In this document: in pieces, positions 1 to 6,132 of the stretch | Layout of the letters: each line of letters begins with the position of its first letter | Position numbering within the stretch: position 1 is the stretch's first letter | NCBI GenBank assembly: GCA_030691805.1 | Contig: JAUYDP010000380.1 | Location: 1-13,954, forward strand | Reading direction: 5' to 3' | Source of the DNA: Dehalococcoidia bacterium | Lineage (GTDB): Bacteria; Chloroflexota; Dehalococcoidia; JAUYDP01 | DNA: 13,954 bases | Notes under the pieces: model-generated | What the model saw: only the letters and a program-made list of their open reading frames with translations | What the model was told of the DNA's origin: nothing | The model's database searches: none | Made by a program: the position numbers and the translations under genes

Positions 1-160
1 GCGATAAGGTAACAGGTCGTCCGACTGAAGTCGGCGTTAGGTTGGCGATAGGGTAACAGGTCGTCCGACTGAAGTCGGCGTTAGGTTGGCGATAGGGTAA
101 CCGCTCGTCCGACTGAAGTCGGCGTTAGGTTGGCGATAGCGCCGACTTCAGTCGGACGAT
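1..160. repeat. 44-bp tandem repeat array with terminal inverted copy
   Basis: Three near-identical 44-bp units start at 1, 45 and 89, and a fourth begins at 133. Each carries the core TCGTCCGACTGAAGTCGGCG, which holds a short palindrome (CCGACT-GA-AGTCGG). At about 139-158 the same core appears in the opposite orientation, so the array ends in an inverted copy that could pair with any upstream unit. The array may extend left of the window. No coding potential is seen. It looks like a chromosomal intergenic repeat family; its function is unknown. Confidence 0.9.
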
Positions 161-214
161 TCTCCGGGAGTATTCCCCCCCTATCCTGGTGACCTATTTG
201 CAAGCGATCCCCCC

Positions 215-237
215 ATATGTTAGACTGAACATATACT
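215..237 (+). promoter_or_regulatory. Possible operator/-10 region upstream of the QueG-like gene
   Basis: A perfect 7-bp inverted repeat, ATATGTT (215-221) and AACATAT (228-234) with a 6-nt loop, overlaps a -10-like TATACT at 232-237, about 30 bp before the GTG start at 268. No good -35 is visible at standard spacing. The overlap suggests a regulator site, but this is inference from one short, AT-rich palindrome. Confidence 0.3.
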
Positions 238-267
238 AATTTAGCCTAACCGGCAGGGAGGTCAATC

Positions 268-963
268 GTGCAGTCACAAGAGATAAAGGACATGGCTCGG
301 TCTCTGGGCGCCGACTTCGTTGGAATAGCCAGCGCCGACCGTCTCCAGGATGTTCCTGGCTATAAGCCTCAGGCCCTGGTATCCGGAGCCAAGTCCGTGA
401 TAGTCGTAGGGAAAAAGCTCTTGAAGGGGTCTCTGGCAAAGGGCCGGGGCCGCCCGGTGGCCTGGGCTATTATCCACCTGAACCTCAAGCTCAACGAGAT
501 AATCTACGAGATAGCGAGTGTATTTGAAGAGGAAGGACAGAATGCTTTTCCGGTGTTCTTCCTTCCCATGACCTTCCTCCAGCCAGATGACCTGAAGAGC
601 AAGGAGCTTATCCTGACCACTCCCAACTTCTCGTATCGCCATGCTGCGGTGGCGGCAGGGCTGGGAGAGTTTGGCAAGAACAATCTCTTCCTCCATCCCA
701 AATGGGGGGGGCGCACCCGCCTGGCGGCTATCATTACAGATGTCGAATTGGAGCCGGATTCGCCATATGCCAAGAAGTACTGCACCTGGCCGACCTGCAC
801 CGCCTGTATTGACGAGTGCCCGTCAAAGGCCCTTCAGGCCGATGATAAGCACGAATTCACTCGATGCAATAAGTACCACAACGCCAACCTGCACCTGCTG
901 GGATACGGGAGCTGTAGCATGTGCCAGCACGTTTGCCCGGTAGGAAGCGTCCCAGCGGCATAG
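268..963 (+). CDS. Short QueG-like (epoxyqueuosine reductase-related) 4Fe-4S protein
   Basis: The 231-aa protein starts with GTG and has GGGAGG at 256-261, 6 nt upstream. Residues 120-165 (YRHAAVAAGLGEFGKNNLFL, then GGRTRLAAIITDVELEPD) match the conserved core of QueG/COG1600 proteins. The C-terminal third has eight cysteines in a two-[4Fe-4S] pattern: C172, C177xxC180xxxC184P, C200, C216xxC219xxxC223P. True QueG is about 350-390 aa and reduces epoxyqueuosine in tRNA with cobalamin and two Fe-S clusters. This protein is much shorter and lacks the C-terminal HEAT-like region. It is probably a cytoplasmic redox protein of the wider family, with unknown substrate. It appears monocistronic; the next gene lies 222 bp downstream. 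Confidence 0.82.
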   Translation: MQSQEIKDMARSLGADFVGIASADRLQDVPGYKPQALVSGAKSVIVVGKKLLKGSLAKGRGRPVAWAIIHLNLKLNEIIYEIASVFEEEGQNAFPVFFLPMTFLQPDDLKSKELILTTPNFSYRHAAVAAGLGEFGKNNLFLHPKWGGRTRLAAIITDVELEPDSPYAKKYCTWPTCTACIDECPSKALQADDKHEFTRCNKYHNANLHLLGYGSCSMCQHVCPVGSVPAA

Positions 964-992
964 CGACCCGTGACACCACTTGACATAAGCCC

Positions 993-1039
993 GTAGGGGA
1001 GATGATCATTCGTAGGGGAATCGCCTGAGTCTCCCCTAC
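993..1039. repeat. Inverted repeat downstream of the QueG-like gene
   Basis: GTAGGGGAGA (993-1002) and TCTCCCCTAC (1030-1039) are perfect 10-bp inverted arms around a 27-nt loop. The loop holds a second direct copy of CGTAGGGGA at 1011-1019. It lies 30 bp after the Fe-S gene's stop codon. It could act as a transcript-end hairpin, but there is no T-tract, so a degenerate intergenic repeat is equally likely. Confidence 0.5.
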
Positions 1040-1136
1040 TAGACAAGGCAGGCCGCAGGTTGGGTGCCCGGTTACCTTGTTTCAATTGTTGTCCACTCCG
1101 TCACCTGCAAAGCGGGTCTGACCAATACCCTTCTGC

Positions 1137-1165
1137 TTGCGCCTGCGCCACGTTTCCACTATGAT
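1137..1165 (+). promoter_or_regulatory. Putative sigma-70-type promoter for the sulfur carrier/UbiX pair
   Basis: TTGCGC (1137-1142), a 17-bp spacer and TATGAT (1160-1165) lie 20 bp before the ATG at 1186. The predicted leader is only about 14 nt, consistent with the lack of a strong ribosome binding site there. Assigned from hexamer match and spacing only. Confidence 0.4.
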
Positions 1166-1185
1166 AATGCCCGCAGAGCCTTGGG

Positions 1186-1470
1186 ATGAGAATCAACCTT
1201 AAACTTATGCAGCCGCTGGCAGGACTGGTGGGGTCTAAGGATCTCTGGCTGGACGTGGGCGGAGGCACCCTGGGGGACCTGATCGGGCAGCTTTGCCAGG
1301 ACCATGGCGCGGCCGTGGCCGGTGAGTTGCTGGATAAGGATGGATCACTGGACCTGGCCTACGCCATCGCCGTGGACGGCGAGGTTACTCGTTCTCTCTC
1401 CACCTTCATGAGGGATGGCTCTGAAGTGCTCATCTTCGCCTCTATCGTCGGGGGCGCCAAAGTACCCTAG
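1186..1470 (+). CDS. ThiS/MoaD-family ubiquitin-like sulfur carrier protein
   Basis: The 94-aa protein has the beta-grasp sulfur-carrier pattern: an N-terminal strand (MRINLKLMQPL), a TLGDLIGQL helix start near 28-36, AIAVDGEV near 60-67, and the closing DGSEVLIFASIVGG. Family members such as MoaD and ThiS are activated by adenylation and thiocarboxylation of a C-terminal Gly-Gly, and donate sulfur in molybdopterin, tungstopterin or thiamine synthesis. Here G89-G90 are followed by AKVP, so the diglycine is not terminal. Processing or a different role is possible. The stop codon overlaps the AGGAGG of the following ubiX-like gene, so the two are probably co-transcribed. No E1-like or MoaE gene is in the window. 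The ribosome binding site is weak. Confidence 0.78.
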   Translation: MRINLKLMQPLAGLVGSKDLWLDVGGGTLGDLIGQLCQDHGAAVAGELLDKDGSLDLAYAIAVDGEVTRSLSTFMRDGSEVLIFASIVGGAKVP

Positions 1471-1480
1471 GAGGATAAAT

Positions 1481-2068
1481 ATGAAGCTGGTGGTAGGTAT
1501 TTCCGGCGCTACCGGAGCTATCTACGGCATTCGATTGCTGGAGGTCCTGCGAAACGTGCCGGATATGGAGAGCCATCTGGTCATAAGCGACGCCGCCAGG
1601 CGGACCATCGAGCATGAAACGGACTGGACTATGCAGGAAGTCCAAGCCCTGGCGACCGAGGTATACGACAACGCCGACATCGGGGCCGCCATCGCCAGTG
1701 GGTCCTTTCGCGTGGACGGGATGGTAATTGCTCCGTGCAGCATAAAGACCATGTCTGCCCTGGCCAATTCCTACAATACCAACCTGATGACCCGCGCCGG
1801 AGACGTGACGCTGAAGGAGAGGCGTCCGCTGGTGCTGGTCGTGAGGGAGACGCCGCTACATTACGGGCACCTGAAGCAGATGCTGGACCTGGCTCAGACG
1901 GGGGCCATCCTTCTACCCCCGGTGCCGGCCTATTACCACAAGCCAAAGACCCTGGACGATATTATCAACCACACCGTCGGCAAGATACTGGACTGTTTCC
2001 GGATCGAGCATCACCTCTTCATGCGGTGGAAGGGTATGCCTGCTCCTTCAGGCGTGAAATCGGGGTAA
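1481..2068 (+). CDS. ubiX: UbiX-type flavin prenyltransferase
   Basis: The ATG at 1481 is chosen because AGGAGG (1469-1474) sits 6 nt upstream; an in-frame start at 1415 would bury it inside the upstream gene. The 195-aa length is normal for the family. Motifs visible: GISGATG (6-12, flavin phosphate loop), APCSIKT (84-90), the NLMTRAGDVTLKE segment (101-113), RETPLH (122-127) and YYHKPKT (151-157). UbiX/Pad1 enzymes transfer dimethylallyl from DMAP to FMN, making prenylated FMN, the cofactor of UbiD-family (de)carboxylases. No UbiD gene is in this window, so the client enzyme must be elsewhere. It follows the sulfur-carrier gene by 10 nt, which implies one transcript. The protein is soluble and cytoplasmic. 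Confidence 0.93.
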   Translation: MKLVVGISGATGAIYGIRLLEVLRNVPDMESHLVISDAARRTIEHETDWTMQEVQALATEVYDNADIGAAIASGSFRVDGMVIAPCSIKTMSALANSYNTNLMTRAGDVTLKERRPLVLVVRETPLHYGHLKQMLDLAQTGAILLPPVPAYYHKPKTLDDIINHTVGKILDCFRIEHHLFMRWKGMPAPSGVKSG

Positions 2069-2094
2069 GCGGGCTGCTCTTCTCCTTCTCCACC

Positions 2095-2340
2095 GCGCTT
2101 TAGCCCCTTTAGTGGGCTTTGGCTTCTCAGCCCATGGCTTTAGTCTAGGGCGGACCGTCATTCGCCGCGGCTAGGTCACTCTACAGCTCTTTAGCCCCTT
2201 TAGTGGGCTTCACTTCTCTACCCATGGCTGTAACCCGTGGCGCGCCTCCACCATATTCCACTACGCCATTTCAGCGCTCTTTAGCCCCTTGTAGTGGGCT
2301 TTGCTTTCTCAGCCCATGGCTTTAGCCCGGGGCGGGCTGT
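2095..2340. repeat. Three degenerate ~90-bp hairpin repeats between convergent genes
   Basis: Copies begin with TTAGCCCCTT at about 2100, 2191 and 2281 (spacings 91 and 90). Each has a short stem AGCCC...GGGCT, then a CCCATGGCT segment and a GC-rich tail. They fill the space between the ubiX-like gene (+) and the GH57 gene (-). Convergent position and repeated stems suit a bidirectional termination role, but no T-tract follows. Copy 3 runs directly into the GH57 stop codon. Confidence 0.8.
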
Positions 2341-4475
2341 CACTCGCCAAGGCCAGAACACTCCCACTCCAACGCAAAGGCCAGGCTCCCCCCCGGCTCC
2401 AGCGTGAAAGGCGCCAAGAGCATGAAGCACGTGCCCTGAAAGGTCCTTTCCAGTCCTCCCTCTGAGTTACTAACCGCTTCCAACGGAAACTGAAACAGGG
2501 CCATATTGCGGCTGGCCCGCATGAAAAGGTGAATCCCCAAGCGATGATTGCCTATGGCCAGGCGGTCTATGTTCTGAACGTGACTGCTGGAGTCCAAACG
2601 GCCGTGCCGTGCGCCGGCTTCCCAAAAGCCCTGGGGGTCGCCACCACCTCCAAGCAGGTGCAGGCTCCACTCGCTGGCAAAAGCGCCGGATACCCTGGTC
2701 TGGGCCGTGTTAGTTAGCTCGTAGCGAACGGTGTAGCGGGGTTGGCCTTCCAGTACTTCCAGGCGCTTCTCTACCCTGAAAGGGGTCGGTTTCTGGCCGT
2801 AGGTAAGATGTCCGTCTCTTACCAGGGTCACGCACAATCCTCCCGTCAGGCCCGTCACCTGGGCCTGATAGGCGCCCATGGCGAAGTCGCCCATCTCCTC
2901 ATATTTGGCGGAGCGCAGGTTTGCTGCCGTGGGGTTGGGTTTCAGGAAGTGGTCTATTAGACAGACCCTACGGTAGGTATCAAAATGGATCCTCTTGGCC
3001 AGCCCCGGCTCCTTTACCCTGAGGCCGGTATGGATCGTCTGCACGCCGTCCCCCTCGGGGACGATCTCTTCCGGAGGGGCCAGAAGCTCTTGATGGTAGG
3101 CCTCGGGCCGGCTGCTCAAGGTGCTGGTCAGGTTGAAAGGCGGCCGCCGCAAGTCCCATTCGAACAGGCTACCTCCCTGGGCGGGGGCCAGATAAAGGTT
3201 GAAGATGGTTCCCTCAATCAAGAGCTCGTCCCGGCCATCACAGTCCAGGTCGCTCATCTCCCAAGTCAGGTAGGGCCCAGTCCTCTGGAGTACGACATCA
3301 ACCTGGTTCTGGGCCTCGATAAGGTGCGAATAGGTCTCGGCCCGGATGCCATTGAGGTAAATTCCGCCGAAGACGCCGTGCCAGTAGGGGCAGTTGCACT
3401 GGCCCTTCCAGAGCTCTTCGATCCCGGCCCTTCCGCGGCCGGCATCGGGAGTCCCGTAAACCTGCCGGTGCACCCGTAGCATCTTCTTATGCATGTTGTT
3501 GACTTCCGGGTATTTGACGAGGAAATTACGCCAGAAGCCGCCTCCGAGGAAGCCCAGGACTTCAGCCTGACCTTCTCCCGCCAGCCGGTGCTTCAACCGG
3601 GCCAACTGAGACGACCTTCCCGCCGGCAGCGCCCATTCCAACATTTCGTCATATGAGGCTGTGGGCAGATAAACTCTTCCTAGCGGAGGGTAAGACCGGC
3701 TGTAATCGCCAAGCGGGATTGTGTGAAGCCAGTCCTGGTTTCGCTCGAGTGCCGTGAAGAAATCCTCCACCCACCCTTTCTCCCAGCAATGGGCATAAGT
3801 GCCCGGCCAGAGGCCGAACTTCTCGCCGTCGTCTCCCAGCACCGCCAGGTTTACCCCCTCTTTTGCCACGTCCATGAGATAGTCCATTACCGCGGTGACC
3901 TCGTGCCATGGGATGGCATACCGGAGGTATTTGCTGGTGGGGAAGATCTTGAGGATGTTGCCCTGGTCCTCGGTCAGGTAATAGCCGAAGAGGCCCTTTT
4001 CCTCCAGGCCGGCCAGCCTGAAATGGGTGTCATCTACCACGGTCCACTCTACGCCCGCTTTCGCCAGGCTGGTGGGAAGGTCCGGCTCCCATACCCGCTC
4101 GGCCAGCCAGATGCCGCTGGGCTGCCGGCCAAAGCGTTCTCTAACAAAGGCCGACATCTTCTCGATCTGCCCGATCCTGTCGGCCGGCGGGATGGACGGG
4201 AGGATAGGCTCGTAATAGCCTCCACCCATAATCTCCACCTGGCCTCTGTCTGCCAGCGCTGCCAGCCGGTCAAGGAATAACGGGCGGTTCTCCATTATCC
4301 AGTCCAATAAGGGTCCGCTATAATGCAGCGAGACCCGGATGGCAGGGTGTTTTTCCAGGAGTTCGACCAGGGGGAGGTAGGAGCGGTCATAGGCCCAGGC
4401 AAAGATCGTGGGGTCGTTGCCCACCGGCTGATGGTTATGGATAGCGAGGCCCAGATACAGGCTTTTTCGGGTCAT
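2340..4475 (-). CDS. GH57 4-alpha-glucanotransferase/alpha-amylase-type enzyme
   Basis: This 711-aa protein shows the GH57 motifs in order: HNHQP (13-17), GGYYEP (85-90), WLAERVWEP (123-131, predicted nucleophile E126), DDGEKFG (215-221, predicted acid/base D216) and ASYDEMLEW (273-281). Residues 326-340 (VNNMHKKMLRVHRQV) and the region after about 357, including the acidic SDLDCDGRDELL loop (408-419), match the central and C-terminal domains of Thermococcus-type 4-alpha-glucanotransferase. Length also fits that subgroup (about 650-710 aa). It should hydrolyse or transfer alpha-1,4-glucan chains. There is no signal peptide, so it is probably cytoplasmic and acts on storage glucan. It starts 1 nt after the stop of the upstream GH57 gene, with no clear ribosome binding site, implying translational coupling. 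Transferase versus amylase activity cannot be decided here. Confidence 0.92.
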   Translation of the reverse strand: MTRKSLYLGLAIHNHQPVGNDPTIFAWAYDRSYLPLVELLEKHPAIRVSLHYSGPLLDWIMENRPLFLDRLAALADRGQVEIMGGGYYEPILPSIPPADRIGQIEKMSAFVRERFGRQPSGIWLAERVWEPDLPTSLAKAGVEWTVVDDTHFRLAGLEEKGLFGYYLTEDQGNILKIFPTSKYLRYAIPWHEVTAVMDYLMDVAKEGVNLAVLGDDGEKFGLWPGTYAHCWEKGWVEDFFTALERNQDWLHTIPLGDYSRSYPPLGRVYLPTASYDEMLEWALPAGRSSQLARLKHRLAGEGQAEVLGFLGGGFWRNFLVKYPEVNNMHKKMLRVHRQVYGTPDAGRGRAGIEELWKGQCNCPYWHGVFGGIYLNGIRAETYSHLIEAQNQVDVVLQRTGPYLTWEMSDLDCDGRDELLIEGTIFNLYLAPAQGGSLFEWDLRRPPFNLTSTLSSRPEAYHQELLAPPEEIVPEGDGVQTIHTGLRVKEPGLAKRIHFDTYRRVCLIDHFLKPNPTAANLRSAKYEEMGDFAMGAYQAQVTGLTGGLCVTLVRDGHLTYGQKPTPFRVEKRLEVLEGQPRYTVRYELTNTAQTRVSGAFASEWSLHLLGGGGDPQGFWEAGARHGRLDSSSHVQNIDRLAIGNHRLGIHLFMRASRNMALFQFPLEAVSNSEGGLERTFQGTCFMLLAPFTLEPGGSLAFALEWECSGLGE

Positions 4476-4476
4476 A

Positions 4477-5682
4477 TCAGGGTAGGAGTAGCCGGTCCCT
4501 TATCTTAGTCCTCAGGTCTCGGGAGGCTACCTCCATGTAATAAAGCTCGGTCTTGACCTGGGGACTACAGTCGCTGGTCTTGATGGCCTTATAAGCATTA
4601 AAGACCGCTTCGAACTGCTGTAAAAGCCCCCGGTTTACAAGATTGATGTCCCACCACGGCTTCCGGCTGGCCCACCAGAACTGGTCGCTATGAAGCGCCC
4701 GATCCATCAGGGTGCGGGCTATGTCGGCATAGTAGTGGCTTCCTTCGTTGTCAGCCAGTTCCTTGGCCCTCTTAACCATCTTAATAGCTATGTCCGCGTG
4801 CTCCCATAGGAAACTTTGGATTTCGTTACCGGTGTCCCGCCAGAGCGGATAAGGATTGCCGGCCCGCAGGTCGTCACCGCTGGTGCTCCAGGAGGAGGGA
4901 TGAGGCTGAACGGGGCTTGCCCTGGGGAAGAGGTCCAGTAACTGGGTAATGGTCACAGCCTGGATGCCGGCGATGGCCTGGTAGACCTCTGCCAGGAAGA
5001 GCTTTTCCCAGTTCTTTATATGGTGCCCGAATGTCTCTGCGTCCATTGCGGTAATGATGTAAGCGTCCTTCTTGCCGTACCCGATATCGCGTAAATGGTT
5101 GATGAAGTCCGCCTCGTCGGTCTGCTTAAAGCTAATCTCGTTGCTGAGCAGGTCGTCCCGGAAAAAGACGTTGAGGCCACCTTGACCTTCGGGGATGTAG
5201 TGGATAGTGTCCACCGGCCAGGAGGAGGGGCAGGCCACACCGCTCAGGATAATCCACCTGTAACCAGCCACTAATAACCTCGGAACGATCTCCTGACTAT
5301 AGGCCATCTCCGGAGGGAAAAATCCAACAGGGTGGTAGGCCTGGCCCAGGAGCGACCTGTTGGTCTCCCAATTTTGGGTGACCTGGCGGGCCACCTCTTC
5401 TTGGGGGATCAAGGGTAGAATCGGGTGGTATTTGCCAGATCCGGTAAACTCCGCCTGGCCCCGTTCCGCCATGTCTGCCAGCCCCTTGATGATGTCGCTT
5501 TTACCGTGGTCTCGCAGAAGCTCTGTCAGTACGGCGTTGATGTTAATGGTCACTTTGGCCGTTGGGATATCGTTGAACATCCTGAGCAGTGGCCGGTAGG
5601 ACTCGTCGCAAATACGATCCAGCACCCAGTGAACCTGGGTCGGTGGCTGATAAAAGTGCAATAGCGGCGCCCAATAGATCAT
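4477..5682 (-). CDS. GH57-family glycoside hydrolase-like protein, single domain
   Basis: The 401-aa protein has GH57 motifs: LHFYQPPTQ (8-16), GSGKYHPILPLIP (81-93), FFPPEMAYS (121-129, predicted nucleophile E125) and TAMDAETFGHH (211-221, predicted acid/base D214). Aromatic segments SSWST (263-267) and DQFWWASRKPWW (333-344) follow the barrel. It is shorter than the 711-aa neighbour and resembles the less-studied, compact GH57 proteins, so substrate is not assigned. Both predicted catalytic acids are present, so activity is plausible. There is no signal peptide. It is the first gene of the GH57 pair. AAGGAG lies at 5697-5702, 14 nt before the ATG, which is unusually far; an in-frame stop upstream rules out an earlier start. 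Confidence 0.88.
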   Translation of the reverse strand: MIYWAPLLHFYQPPTQVHWVLDRICDESYRPLLRMFNDIPTAKVTININAVLTELLRDHGKSDIIKGLADMAERGQAEFTGSGKYHPILPLIPQEEVARQVTQNWETNRSLLGQAYHPVGFFPPEMAYSQEIVPRLLVAGYRWIILSGVACPSSWPVDTIHYIPEGQGGLNVFFRDDLLSNEISFKQTDEADFINHLRDIGYGKKDAYIITAMDAETFGHHIKNWEKLFLAEVYQAIAGIQAVTITQLLDLFPRASPVQPHPSSWSTSGDDLRAGNPYPLWRDTGNEIQSFLWEHADIAIKMVKRAKELADNEGSHYYADIARTLMDRALHSDQFWWASRKPWWDINLVNRGLLQQFEAVFNAYKAIKTSDCSPQVKTELYYMEVASRDLRTKIRDRLLLP

Positions 5683-5792
5683 GCTAGCGTCGTGTTCTCC
5701 TTATTCATAAGAGTATTGCACAGGGGACCTCTTTGCAATAACAAAAAGTTCACGGTGGTAAGCTCGTATGGTTGTGACTCCTTCCCTGGTCA

Positions 5793-6127
5793 GATACCGC
5801 ACAATAATGATGTTTGACGAAATAATCCGGTGCGGGCGGCAAGAGGGCGTAGCCCCACCCCACCACCCCTGGCGGACAGGGCCGTCCGCCGCTACGCCTT
5901 GGTGGAAGCAAGCAGGGCCGTCTACCCCGTTCGTAGCGGCCGACCGCCGTGTCGGCCATATTCCGCGGACGCAGCCAGGTTGCCTATGCGTAGCGGCCGA
6001 CCGCTGTGTCGGCCATGTTCCGCGGATGCAGCCAGGTTGCCTAAGCGTAGCGGCCGACCGCTGTGGCGGCAAGGCGGGGCTTGGCTATGCCTAACTTATT
6101 CTTCAAGAATCATAATTGTTCGGTATC
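5793..6127. mobile_element. MITE-like element with 29-bp imperfect terminal inverted repeats
   Basis: This accounts for most of the 450-bp gene-free stretch 5683-6132. The left end (5793-5821) and the reverse complement of the right end (6099-6127) agree at 24 of 29 positions, with consensus start GATACCGMACAATWATGAT. Inside are strong hairpins: GGCGTAGC/GCTACGCC (5846-5853, 5891-5898) enclosing GGCGGAC/GTCCGCC (5871-5877, 5884-5890), and a tandem array. Open frames inside are low-complexity products of the repeats and encode no transposase. The right end lies 5 bp beyond the stop codon of the LysM gene. No target-site duplication is evident. It is most likely a non-autonomous, miniature inverted-repeat element. 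Confidence 0.62.
5932..6070. repeat. 57-bp tandem repeat (2.4 copies) with internal hairpin
   Basis: Units start with CGTAGCGGCCGACCGC at 5932, 5989 and 6046 (exact 57-bp period); the third is partial. The first two units contain a 7-bp stem, GGCCGAC and GTCGGCC (5938-5944 with 5951-5957, and again 57 bp on), around a 6-nt loop. The two full copies differ at only a few positions, so the duplication is fairly recent. The array lies inside the MITE-like element. Confidence 0.88.
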
Positions 6128-6132
6128 GGGCT

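Noticed and set aside
3723..4280. 185-aa open frame on + inside the GH57 gene
   Set aside because: It is antisense to a gene with clear GH57 motifs, and no domain is visible in it.
5932..6070. Possible CRISPR array
   Set aside because: The 57-bp period is contiguous near-identical sequence with no unique spacers.
5701..6072. Open frames on both strands through the 57-bp repeat region (for example 123 aa on - and 236 aa starting at 5830 on +)
   Set aside because: Their residues repeat with the DNA period, they have no domain features, and the + frame runs into the antisense of the LysM gene. They are by-products of GC-rich repeats.
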